Origin: Alphaproteobacteria bacterium
Lineage (GTDB): Bacteria > Pseudomonadota > Alphaproteobacteria > Rhizobiales > Devosiaceae
Assembly: GCA_024279575.1 (NCBI GenBank)
Contig: JAJRRJ010000203.1
Location: 1 to 8,662 of the forward strand
Reading direction: 5' to 3'
Length of the DNA stretch: 8,662 nt
A model generated the notes under the pieces. It had not been told where the DNA came from. It saw nothing but the letters and a program-made list of their open reading frames with translations, and did not search any database. Position numbers and translations under genes: made by a program. Of this stretch, positions 1 through 6,577 are shown piece by piece (positions within the stretch are counted from its first letter, which is position 1; each line of letters opens with the position of its first letter).

Positions 1-708
1 CACGATATTGCTCTGGGCCTGCCTTAAGGACTGATCGCGCTGGGAAACGGTTAGTTCTCGGGTCTCCAATTGCTGGGAGGTTAGCGATCCGGCATCAAAC
101 AGAGAGTTGGCGCGGGTAAGGTCAGTCTGTGCCAGTTCCAGGGAATTTTGTGCGTATGCAACATTTAACTGCTGAATGCGTAACTGTTCCTCAGCCTCGG
201 CCAAAGACGAGCGGGCATCCTCAAGGGCAGTTTTGGCGTCTGACAAAGATAATTCATAGTCAAACGGGTCAACTTTCACCAGAACCTGCCCGGCCTGCAA
301 AATCCCCCCGGCCCGCAGATTTGGAGCCACATAAATCACCTCTCCTGCAGCTGGCGCACGAATGTTAAGGGTTTGAGCGGCATTTATTTCACCAAAGGCT
401 GATATATTGGGCGTATACTCACCCAATTGAGCGCTCACCACTGAAACAGTAAAGCTGCGTTCAAATGCCTTGCGTTCCACCGGCTCGGGGCGACTGGCAA
501 TCATCCCCTGCGCAACAAATGCAGCGCCCGCTAAAATGGCAATAGCAACAATTGTTCTGAAAAAGAGACTGAAAAATCCAAAACGGGGTTTTACTTTTGG
601 TGCCGTTGGCTCCCACGACATCTTGGCATTGGGGGGTGTTTTAGAAACCGGCCCGTCCGACTTTTTAGCCGGAGGGCGCGCTTGAGAACTTGTTTTTTGA
701 GCCGGCAT
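1..708 (-). CDS. RND/HlyD-family efflux periplasmic adaptor (membrane fusion protein), N-terminal part
   Basis: An open frame of 236 codons runs off the left edge, so only the N-terminal part is present. The ATG at 708 is preceded on the minus strand by AGGG eight bases upstream. The protein starts with a Pro/Lys-rich cytoplasmic tail (residues 1-42) and one hydrophobic segment (about 45-67), which acts as an inner-membrane anchor. A beta-barrel/lipoyl-type half follows (about 85-150; key stretch G-E-I-N-A-A, then A-P-A-A-G-E-V, then A-G-Q-V-L-V-K-V-D). After that comes a long Ala/Gln/Glu/Leu-rich region (about 153-236) with the spacing of an alpha-hairpin coiled coil, including the A-x-S-L-F-x-A-G-S-L-T-S hairpin tip common in this family. 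Adaptors of this type link an inner-membrane RND pump to an outer-membrane TolC-like channel; the substrate cannot be told. The pump gene would be expected just beyond the left edge. The family call is firm and the specific pump is unknown. Confidence 0.88.
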   Translation of the reverse strand, partial: MPAQKTSSQARPPAKKSDGPVSKTPPNAKMSWEPTAPKVKPRFGFFSLFFRTIVAIAILAGAAFVAQGMIASRPEPVERKAFERSFTVSVVSAQLGEYTPNISAFGEINAAQTLNIRAPAAGEVIYVAPNLRAGGILQAGQVLVKVDPFDYELSLSDAKTALEDARSSLAEAEEQLRIQQLNVAYAQNSLELAQTDLTRANSLFDAGSLTSQQLETRELTVSQRDQSLRQAQSNIV

Positions 709-740
709 AAATACAACCCTATGAATTCAGGTGATTGGTT

Positions 741-769
741 GACATAGGCACGCATGGGCCAAATCACAA
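741..769 (-). promoter_or_regulatory. candidate sigma-70-type promoter of the efflux adaptor gene
   Basis: On the minus strand a TTGTGA box (764-769) is followed after exactly 17 bases by TATGTC (741-746). The predicted transcript would start near 733, about 25 bases before the adaptor ATG. The second box resembles the TATGTT form often tolerated in alphaproteobacteria. This is a by-eye match in the 93-base gap downstream of dcd. The adaptor could instead be read through from dcd. Confidence 0.35.
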
Positions 770-801
770 GTTAACAAATGGTAATTTAGCGTAACAGGAT
801 T

Positions 802-1911
802 TTATGCCTGCTCGTTAAAAGGCTTAAAATGCTTTGAAAGCTTCAGGCTTTGGGCCTGATAATTGGATCCCAGATCGGCTCCATAAAGCATCCGGGGGCG
901 TTCTGCCATACGCTCATAAAGCAGGCGTCCTATTGTCTGACCATGATCAAGCATAAAGGGCACTTCGTGGGAACGCACCTCTAAAACCGCCCGGGACCCA
1001 GCCCCACCAGCCCCATCATGGCCGAACCCAGGATCGAAAAACCCTGCATAATGCACCCTAAACTCCCCAACTGTATGATCAAATGGCAGCATTTCAGCTG
1101 CAAAATCGGGCGGAACACACACGCTTTCGCGGCTGACAAGAATGTAAAACTCATCCGGATCAAGGATCAGGTCATGCCGCTTCCCGGTAAACATGGGGTC
1201 CCAAAAATCAAGCACATCCAGCGCATTTTTTTTGTCTACATCCACCACCGCCGTGTGGCGCTTTGAGCGAAACCCGATCAGGCCCTTTCGCCCCTTCCCC
1301 TCAAGATCAATCGACAGGGAAACGCCGTCAGCCACTTCCGTATTGGGGTTAAAGACCAGGGGCTGTTCATCGTGTAGTTTTTTGTGTTCAGCAACTGTTA
1401 ACCTCGTGATCCCTTTACGAAAGCGCACCTGTGTTAATCGCGAACCGGTTCTGACAAGAACCGGAAATGTGCGCGGAGACACTTCCAGATAAAGGGGGCC
1501 ACAATACCCTTCAGGAACACTATCAAAGGATCGGGCATTGTTGCAAATCATCCGGGTAAAAATATCAAGGCGGCCAGTTGAACTTTTAGGATTGGCGGAA
1601 GCGCCCACGGTATCAGGAAGGTCAAAGCTTTCCAGCAATGGCACAAGATACACACATCCACGCTCCAGTACCGCCCCCTCGCTTAGATCTATTTCGTGCA
1701 ATTTGAGTTCATCAATCCTTTCGGCAACCGTGTGGTTTGGGCCGGGTAGAAAGCTGGAGCGCACACGAAACGCCTTTGAACCCAGACGCATATCTAAAGA
1801 CGCGGGCTGAATCTGGTCCTCGTCCAGAGGACTATCAACCAGAATTGACCCGGCAGCGCGTAAATGTTCAATCAGTTGAGATGAATAAATGCCGTCCGGC
1901 CAATTGGGCAT
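802..1911 (-). CDS. dcd: 2'-deoxycytidine 5'-triphosphate deaminase, long two-domain form
   Basis: The product deaminates dCTP to dUTP, feeding thymidylate synthesis in the cytoplasm. The 369-aa protein is about twice the length of E. coli Dcd (about 193 aa) and contains two dUTPase/Dcd-like folds in tandem. The first copy has A-N-P-K-S-S-T-G-R (about 106-114) and G-P-L-Y-L-E-V (Glu143), matching the SSxGR and catalytic LEF/LEV motifs. The second copy has a G-F-F-D-P-G-F-G stretch, A-V-L-E-V (Glu311) and a G-Q-T-I-G-R-L motif. The long form is known from alphaproteobacteria. The frame stays open to 1953, but I chose the ATG at 1911 because GGAAGGGA lies nine bases upstream and the protein then begins M-P-N-W-P-D-G-I-Y. 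The 14 extra residues have no comparable ribosome site. It is divergent from metZ and points toward the efflux adaptor gene. Confidence 0.92.
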   Translation of the reverse strand: MPNWPDGIYSSQLIEHLRAAGSILVDSPLDEDQIQPASLDMRLGSKAFRVRSSFLPGPNHTVAERIDELKLHEIDLSEGAVLERGCVYLVPLLESFDLPDTVGASANPKSSTGRLDIFTRMICNNARSFDSVPEGYCGPLYLEVSPRTFPVLVRTGSRLTQVRFRKGITRLTVAEHKKLHDEQPLVFNPNTEVADGVSLSIDLEGKGRKGLIGFRSKRHTAVVDVDKKNALDVLDFWDPMFTGKRHDLILDPDEFYILVSRESVCVPPDFAAEMLPFDHTVGEFRVHYAGFFDPGFGHDGAGGAGSRAVLEVRSHEVPFMLDHGQTIGRLLYERMAERPRMLYGADLGSNYQAQSLKLSKHFKPFNEQA

Positions 1912-1962
1912 AATGGGTGTTCCCTTCCAGAGAATGCCGCCCCTGCTTAGCAACCCTAAACA

Positions 1963-1991
1963 TTGACGCCAAGCACAAAAAGGCCTTAAGT
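1963..1991 (+). promoter_or_regulatory. candidate promoter of the metZ leader
   Basis: TTGACG (1963-1968) is followed after 17 bases by TTAAGT (1986-1991). The -35 match is good (5 of 6) and the -10 match is weak (3 of 6). Transcription would begin near 1997-2000, immediately before the 5' strand of the riboswitch P1 stem at 2002. That fit of position is the main reason for the call. Confidence 0.42.
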
Positions 1992-1999
1992 ATGCTCAA

Positions 2000-2058
2000 C
2001 GCGTGGTGATTTGGCCGGTCTGATTGCAGCCACGATAAAAAAGTTGCTAAAGGACCTG
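2000..2058 (+). promoter_or_regulatory. SAM-II riboswitch aptamer (metA motif) in the metZ leader
   Basis: The segment carries the SAM-II consensus blocks in order: GTGGTGATTTGG (2003-2014), CCGGTC (2015-2020), TTGCAGCCACG (2024-2034), a TAAAAAA stretch (2036-2042) and GCTAAAGG (2046-2053). Stem P1 is CGTGG (2002-2006) paired with CCACG (2030-2034). The H-type pseudoknot is formed by loop bases GGTCT (2017-2021) pairing with GGACC (2052-2056), with one G-U pair. SAM-II aptamers bind S-adenosylmethionine and shut off methionine-synthesis genes. Placement in front of a sulfhydrylase gene with an intrinsic terminator directly downstream fits that role. The match is by memory of the consensus, but the blocks, order and context all agree. 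Confidence 0.93.
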
Positions 2059-2062
2059 AAAG

Positions 2063-2088
2063 AACCCGGCCATCTGGTCGGTTTTTTT
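2063..2088 (+). terminator. intrinsic terminator that forms the riboswitch expression platform
   Basis: The 5' arm AACC-(C)-GGCC (2063-2071, C2067 bulged) pairs with GGTCGGTT (2076-2083) around an ATCT loop, giving eight pairs including one G-U. Seven T residues (2082-2088) follow. It lies seven bases after the riboswitch pseudoknot and seven bases before the metZ ribosome site (GGAG, 2095-2098). It is therefore placed to stop transcription before metZ when SAM is bound. Bases 2066-2072 of its 5' arm and loop are also perfectly complementary to TGGCCGG (2012-2018) inside the aptamer, which gives a possible antiterminator. Confidence 0.78.
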
Positions 2089-2106
2089 GTATTTGGAGCA
2101 AATATT

Positions 2107-3312
2107 ATGTCCCGCCAGAATAACCCGCTAAGCGACGCAAAAAACCATAGCGTGCAAACCAAAATGGTGCACAGCGGCACAACCCGCAGCCAATTCGGGG
2201 AAACCAGTGAAGCCATTTATATGAACTCTGGATTTACCTATGCCGATAGCGCGGCTGCGCAGGCCCGGTTTGAGGGCAAAGACCCCGGGCACATCTATTC
2301 GCGCTTTACCAATCCCGGAGTGGATATGTTTCAAGACCGGATGGCCGCATTGGAGGGCGCACAAGCGGCACGGGCTACGGCAACGGGAATGGCGGCTGTC
2401 ACAACGGCGCTGATGTCGCAGGTTCGTGCCGGGGATCATGTTGTAGCTTCGCGTGCACTCTTTGGCGGGTGCCGTTATGTGGTGGAGGATTATTTGCCAC
2501 GCTGGGGGGTCGCTTCAACGCTTGTTGATGGCCGCGACCCGGAAAATTTCAGCAAAGCCATGCGCCCCAACACAAAGCTTGTGTTTCTTGAAACGCCGAC
2601 CAACCCCACTCTGGAGCTGGTCGATATCAGGGCTGTCGCTGACATCGCTCACGCCCATGGATCTGTGCTGGTTGTCGACAATGTTTTTGCCACACCTATC
2701 TGGCAAAAGCCCCTTGAATTGGGGGCTGATCTGGTGGTTTATTCTGCAACCAAACATATTGATGGACAGGGACGGGCACTGGGGGGCGTTATTCTTGGGT
2801 CAAAAAAACTGATCGAGGGGGATGTGCATACAATAATTCGCCAAACCGGCCCTTCAATTTCTCCATTTAATGCATGGATCATGCTCAAGGGGCTTGAAAC
2901 GCTCGACCTCAGAGTGCGTAAAATGAGTGAAAATGCAGCCAAAATTGCCGATTTCCTAGCCGAACACAGCAAAGTCGCAACGCTGTTTTATCCCCATCAC
3001 CAAAGCCACCCTCAATATGATCTGGGAAAACAGCAAATGAACGCTGGCTCCAACCTGGTGGCATTTGAAGTAAAGGGAAATAAACAGGCAGCTTTTGAGT
3101 GTGCGGACGGATTGGGCATAATTCTTATCTCAAACAACCTTGGTGATGCAAAATCCATCATCTCACACCCTGCAACCACAACCCATCAACGCTTTGACGA
3201 GGCCACCCTTGAGGAACTGGGGATCAAACAAAACCTTTTGCGCCTGTCAGTCGGGCTTGAGGATGTAGATGATCTGATTGGGGATCTGGCATTTGGGCTG
3301 GATCAGGTTTAG
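2107..3312 (+). CDS. metZ: O-succinylhomoserine sulfhydrylase (methionine biosynthesis)
   Basis: This 401-aa PLP enzyme of the Cys/Met-metabolism family (cystathionine gamma-synthase-like) makes homocysteine from O-succinylhomoserine and sulfide in the cytoplasm. Visible motifs are H-I-Y-S-R-F-T-N-P (Tyr64-Ser65-Arg66, cofactor phosphate contacts), A-T-A-T-G-M-A-A, L-E-T-P-T-N-P, V-V-D-N-V-F-A-T-P and V-Y-S-A-T-K-H-I-D-G-Q-G-R, with the Schiff-base lysine at Lys216 (codon 2752-2754). The Q-G-R form after the lysine is typical of MetZ rather than MetB. The frame is open upstream to a TTG at 2011, but that start lies inside the riboswitch. The ATG at 2107 has GGAG (2095-2098) eight bases upstream and gives the expected length. 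Regulation is very likely by the SAM-II riboswitch and terminator in its leader. O-acetylhomoserine as substrate cannot be fully excluded from sequence alone. Confidence 0.93.
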   Translation: MSRQNNPLSDAKNHSVQTKMVHSGTTRSQFGETSEAIYMNSGFTYADSAAAQARFEGKDPGHIYSRFTNPGVDMFQDRMAALEGAQAARATATGMAAVTTALMSQVRAGDHVVASRALFGGCRYVVEDYLPRWGVASTLVDGRDPENFSKAMRPNTKLVFLETPTNPTLELVDIRAVADIAHAHGSVLVVDNVFATPIWQKPLELGADLVVYSATKHIDGQGRALGGVILGSKKLIEGDVHTIIRQTGPSISPFNAWIMLKGLETLDLRVRKMSENAAKIADFLAEHSKVATLFYPHHQSHPQYDLGKQQMNAGSNLVAFEVKGNKQAAFECADGLGIILISNNLGDAKSIISHPATTTHQRFDEATLEELGIKQNLLRLSVGLEDVDDLIGDLAFGLDQV

Positions 3313-3313
3313 C

Positions 3314-3925
3314 TCACCCTGACCCGAAGTTTTTATAGGCGCGCCAAACCCGCATGATTGCCGTATAAAAAGTTGCCGCTGCAAACAAATAGGCAAGAAG
3401 CGCAAACCAGGCGGGCCATATGCAAATGACCATCAGAAACAAGATGGTCTCGGTCCCCTCCAATAGACCATCGGTATAAAAGAGACTTTTTTCCCCTTGC
3501 AAACTGGTGGTCAGATTTTGTCGCTCGGCCAGAATTCCATAGCCTAGAAAGGTGGCTCCGTTTACATAGAATGCCAACAAAAGCACACCAGCTGCAATGG
3601 CGTTGGTCTGAGGGCTGACGATGGCAAAGGCCAAGGGAATCATACCGTAAAACAAAAAATCAGATACAATATCCAGATAGCCGCCAAAGTCTGTTTTTCG
3701 GGTTGCGCGGGCAACCGCGCCGTCCAGACCATCGGCAATGCGTGACAGGATAATAAATATCAAGCCGGCCAAAAAATTACCAAACCCTATTAGAATGGCA
3801 GCGAGCAACCCGAGTGCCAAACCAGCAATTGTCACCATATTTGCGCTTATGCCCGCTCGCGCCAGAGCCTTGCCCGCCCGATCAAGCGGCGCGTTGATAA
3901 TTTTGCGCATAGCAGCGTCAAACAT
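3314..3925 (-). CDS. CDP-alcohol phosphatidyltransferase family membrane protein
   Basis: The 203-aa integral membrane protein belongs to the family that condenses a CDP-activated lipid (or CDP-alcohol) with an alcohol acceptor to make phospholipids. The catalytic signature D-x2-D-G-x2-A-R-x7-G-x3-D-x3-D is complete: Asp65, Asp68, Gly69, Ala72, Arg73, Gly81, Asp85 and Asp89. The spacer between Arg and Gly is seven residues; E. coli PgsA has eight. About five to six hydrophobic segments are visible: roughly 31-60, two around 90-130 and two near the C-terminus. The frame extends to a GTG at 3964, but the ATG at 3925 has GGGGGAAAGG just upstream and is preferred. The acceptor alcohol (glycerol phosphate, inositol phosphate, serine or other) cannot be assigned. 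The gene is convergent with metZ, with one base between the two stop codons, and divergent from trkH. Confidence 0.85.
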   Translation of the reverse strand: MFDAAMRKIINAPLDRAGKALARAGISANMVTIAGLALGLLAAILIGFGNFLAGLIFIILSRIADGLDGAVARATRKTDFGGYLDIVSDFLFYGMIPLAFAIVSPQTNAIAAGVLLLAFYVNGATFLGYGILAERQNLTTSLQGEKSLFYTDGLLEGTETILFLMVICIWPAWFALLAYLFAAATFYTAIMRVWRAYKNFGSG

Positions 3926-4083
3926 CCACCTTTCCCCCAATTCATTTGGCACCCAACCTAGCACCAGAGAAACAATATTGGCCCATCAATTAATTGGCAT
4001 CAACCATCATGGCTGCAGCGGGCTTGTAGAAAAGCGCGAAGCTGGTATTTGTTGACCCTGAATTTCATTTTCCAGGACCGTTT

Positions 4084-5531
4084 ATGGATTTTCGAACCAT
4101 TTTGGCAATAATTGGCGCGCTTGTGGCAAGTCTTGGCCTGGCCATGCTGGTGCCTGCGGTGGCTGATGCGATCGTTGGCCACGAAAACTGGCGAGTGTTT
4201 CTTGGCGCCTCGCTTGTAACCACCCTGAGCGGGGGCGGGTTATGGGCCTCGGCTGCGGGGCGTATCGAAACGCTGACCCTTCGGCAGGCATTTTTGCTGA
4301 CCACGTTAATCTGGGTCGTGCTGACATTTTTCAGTTCGTTACCATTTTACTGGTCCGACATGGGGTTAAGCTATACGGATTCCATGTTCGAAGCGATGTC
4401 GGGCATTACAACCACTGGCGCAACAATTATTATCGGGCTTGATGAGGCACCGCCAGGCATATTGTTATGGCGTAGCCTTTTGCAATGGTTTGGCGGCCTG
4501 GGAATTGTGGTAATGGCGATTGCTGTTTTACCAACTCTGCAAGTGGGTGGCATGCAGATGTTCAAGGCCGAGGCATTTGAAACCCCGGATAAAATTTTGC
4601 CGCGTGCTGCACAAATTGCTGGTGGAATGACCACCGTTTATATCGGATTGACACTATTTTGCGCAGGGGCCTACTGGTTTTTCGGCATGAGCGTTTTCGA
4701 CGCCATTTCCCATGCCATGACGACCGTAGCGACCGGAGGATTTTCCACACGCGATGGCTCAATTGAATCCTTTAACTCCGCTGCTATCGACTATACCAGT
4801 GTATTTTTTATGATTAGCGGAGCCGTGCCTTTTGCACTCTATCTGGGGGCATTGCAGCATGGCAGATGGAAGCAATTGTTCTATGATTCTCAGGTACGCA
4901 CATTTTTTGGACTGATCCTGACCGTATCGCTGGGGATGACGCTTATTCAGGTCCAGATTGATATTTACCACGGGGAAGAAGCTTTTCGTCACGCTCTGTT
5001 TTCAGTGGTATCGGTTATGACCGGCACCGGCTATGCCACCATTGATTATGGACTTTGGGGGCCGCTGGCGATGACAATATTTTTGTCCTTACATTCATCG
5101 GGGGGTGTACCGGCTCCACGTCTTGCGGCATTAAGATTTTCAGATTTCAGGTTCTTGCCCGGGATCTCATCCAGCATGTGCGCCAGATTTTGTCCCCATC
5201 AAAAATCTATATAAAACGCTATAATGGCGCACCGCTTCCTGAGAGTGTTTCAATTTCCATTCAAAGCTTTGTATTTTTGTATATTTTAAGTTTTTTCGTG
5301 CTGGCACTTTTATTGGCCGCCACGGGAATGGATATGGTAAGCGCCCTTTCAGGAGCGGCCACAGCAATCTCAAATGTGGGGCCAGGTCTGGGTGAAATTA
5401 TCGGCCCGGCGGGAAGTTTTCAGCCCCTTGGGGATGTGTCAAAATGGTTGCTTATTGCGGGCATGCTGGTGGGACGCCTTGAAATTCTCATAATATTTGT
5501 TTTGTTCACCCCGCGTTTCTGGCGCGGTTAA
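4084..5531 (+). pseudogene. trkH: TrkH-family potassium uptake protein, split by a single-base frameshift
   Basis: TrkH is the ion-conducting subunit of the Trk K+ uptake system in the inner membrane, made of four M1-P-M2 repeats. The first frame (4084-5214) reads correctly through the filter-type motifs T-T-T-G-A-T, T-V-A-T-G-G-F-S-T and M-T-G-T-G-Y-A-T, then leaves the family sequence after about residue 332 (G-P-L-A-M-T-I-F). The remainder continues one frame back, from about 5085 to the stop at 5529-5531. It carries the intramembrane loop I-G-G-C-T-G-S-T-S-C-G-I-K-I-F-R and the fourth filter motif S-N-V-G-P-G-L-G. Adding one base restores one frame of 482 residues, matching the usual 480-485 aa of TrkH. 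The start ATG has CAGGA six bases upstream. If the frameshift is real, the product lacks the last repeat and is probably non-functional. If it is a read or assembly error, the gene is intact. No trkA partner is in the window. Confidence 0.9.
5080..5084 (+). other. frameshift site in trkH, a run of five T
   Basis: The frame switch must fall between the codons for A-M-T (to about 5076) and V-L-T-F (from 5085). The only homopolymer there is this T run. A sixth T would read A-M-T-I-F-F-V-L-T-F-I-G-G-C, which is natural TrkH sequence. The context A-TTT-TTG read in frame is not a standard X-XXY-YYZ slippery heptamer, which argues against programmed -1 frameshifting. Confidence 0.75.
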
Positions 5532-5560
5532 TCCCCTTTTTTGAACCAAAAAAAGGGGAT
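5531..5560. terminator. hairpin between convergent trkH and hslO, probable two-way terminator
   Basis: A perfect 12-bp inverted repeat, ATCCCCTTTTTT (5531-5542) and AAAAAAGGGGAT (5549-5560), surrounds a GAACCA loop. It begins on the last base of the trkH stop codon and lies 27 bases past the hslO stop. It is unusual as a terminator because the A/T run is in the loop-side half of the stem and no clean T tract follows on either strand. Its position between two gene 3' ends supports termination or 3'-end protection. Confidence 0.55.
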
Positions 5561-5587
5561 CATACATTTTGAATTTTTCAGATTTTC

Positions 5588-6577
5588 TCAGTCAACCTGG
5601 AACTGATTGGGATTAAAATAGTAGGCGGCGGAACAGAACTCGCACACAACCTCAATTTCCCCGTCAACGGCCATATCATGGCGCTCTTTGTCCGTGAAAT
5701 TGGCAGCCAGCATGGCCTCGGTGCGATCAGCAGAGCATGAGCAGCGGGCCATAAGCGCCAAGGGCTCAAAAACCCGAACACCTTTTTCATTGAACAAACG
5801 AAACAACAACTTTTCCGCGCTCAGTTCAGGGTCAACCAGTTCAGCATCGCTCAGGGTTGAAAAAAGCGATTTTGCCTCAACCCAGTTATCGGGATCACTT
5901 ATCGGACGCTCGCCTAATTCAGGATCATCTCCACCGGGCAAATCAGCAACAGGCTGACCTCCGGTCTGGGGCACAAACTGCACCATCATCCCACCGGCCC
6001 GCCAACGCGGGGCAGCACTTCCCTTTACAGAATGCTCTGCAACAGCAAGTCTTACGGCGGTTAAAATCTGCTCGGACTGGCCAAAATAGTGATGGGCTGC
6101 TGTTGCCAAACCGTTTCCATCTATTTCAACAATTCCCTGATAGCGCTCGGTATTGGGGCCTTGATCAATGGTCATGGCCAAACTGCCGCTGCCCAACAAA
6201 CTAGCTGTGTCTGTCTGTTTTTCCTGAATCGCCTTCTCAATAGCGTTGGCATCAAAACGGGCATATCCGCGCAATCCGTCAGGAGCTTCCAGATCAACCA
6301 CAATCATGTTAACCGGCCCATCGGTCTGGGATTGCAATATGAAACGTCCCTCAAACTTAAGCGAAGAACCAACCAGCGCTGCCAGCAACACCGCTTCCCC
6401 CAGCACACGGGCAACGGGGGCCGGATATTTATGGGCCGTCACAATCTGATGAAATGCATCGGAAAGACGCACAGCGCGCCCGCGGCACCCCAAACGATCA
6501 AGCGTGAAGGGAACGGCTACATCGTCGCCGCTTTCCTCCCGATCCAGACCCAATTCTTTTAACGACACCCCGCTCAT
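5588..6577 (-). CDS. hslO: Hsp33, redox-regulated molecular chaperone
   Basis: Hsp33 is a cytoplasmic holdase that is inactive with zinc bound and switches on when oxidants form disulfides. The C-terminal zinc switch is complete: Cys279-Ser-Cys281 and Cys312-Glu-Phe-Cys315. The gap of 31 between Cys281 and Cys312 is the same as in E. coli Hsp33. The N-terminal chaperone fold shows the family stretch around G-E-A-V-L-L-A-A-L-V-G-S-S-L-K-F-E-G-R (about 60-78) and the R-Y-Q-G-I-V-E-I region. At 329 aa it is longer than E. coli Hsp33 (about 292), with the extra length mainly in the linker before the zinc domain (Gly/Pro/Asp-rich, about 205-235). Its ATG (6577) overlaps the argF stop as ATGA, so translation is probably coupled to argF. 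It is the last gene of the argD-argF-hslO unit. Confidence 0.95.
   Translation of the reverse strand: MSGVSLKELGLDREESGDDVAVPFTLDRLGCRGRAVRLSDAFHQIVTAHKYPAPVARVLGEAVLLAALVGSSLKFEGRFILQSQTDGPVNMIVVDLEAPDGLRGYARFDANAIEKAIQEKQTDTASLLGSGSLAMTIDQGPNTERYQGIVEIDGNGLATAAHHYFGQSEQILTAVRLAVAEHSVKGSAAPRWRAGGMMVQFVPQTGGQPVADLPGGDDPELGERPISDPDNWVEAKSLFSTLSDAELVDPELSAEKLLFRLFNEKGVRVFEPLALMARCSCSADRTEAMLAANFTDKERHDMAVDGEIEVVCEFCSAAYYFNPNQFQVD

Noticed and set aside
129..685. Plus-strand open frames over the efflux adaptor region
   Set aside because: They are antisense to the adaptor gene, whose minus-strand translation shows clear family motifs, and the plus-strand products resemble nothing.
739..744. Perfect TTGACA on the plus strand
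   Set aside because: No -10 box at 16-18 bases and no plus-strand gene downstream. The bases form part of the minus-strand candidate promoter.
1912..1953. 14-residue extension of dcd to a start at 1953
   Set aside because: No ribosome site supports it, and the extension does not resemble Dcd. The ATG at 1911 has a strong purine-rich site.
1944..1972. Minus-strand TTGGCG-17-TAAGCA as dcd promoter
   Set aside because: The -10 match is weak and overlaps the metZ promoter candidate. It is too uncertain to list as a feature and is mentioned only as a possibility.
2011..2106. In-frame TTG-initiated 32-residue N-terminal extension of metZ
   Set aside because: It lies inside the SAM-II aptamer and terminator and lacks a ribosome site. 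The ATG at 2107 has GGAG at the right distance and gives normal MetZ length.
3330..3371. Inverted repeat TTTTTATA ... TATAAAAA near the metZ / phosphatidyltransferase 3' ends
   Set aside because: It lies inside the phosphatidyltransferase coding region, the loop is long (about 26 bases), and no T tract follows on either strand. Chance AT pairing is likely.
3926..3964. GTG start at 3964 for the CDP-alcohol phosphatidyltransferase
   Set aside because: No ribosome site lies upstream of the GTG, while the ATG at 3925 has GGGGGAAAGG just before it.
3965..4083. Possible promoters and small palindromes (CAATATTG, CAATTAATTG, TTGACC at 4052) between the phosphatidyltransferase gene and trkH
   Set aside because: No -35/-10 pair with good spacing and match was found for either gene. 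The palindromes are short and AT-rich. No coding sequence is evident here.
5073..5090. Programmed -1 ribosomal frameshifting in trkH
   Set aside because: The in-frame context A-TTT-TTG is not a canonical slippery heptamer and no downstream stimulatory structure was evident. TrkH is not known to use frameshifting.
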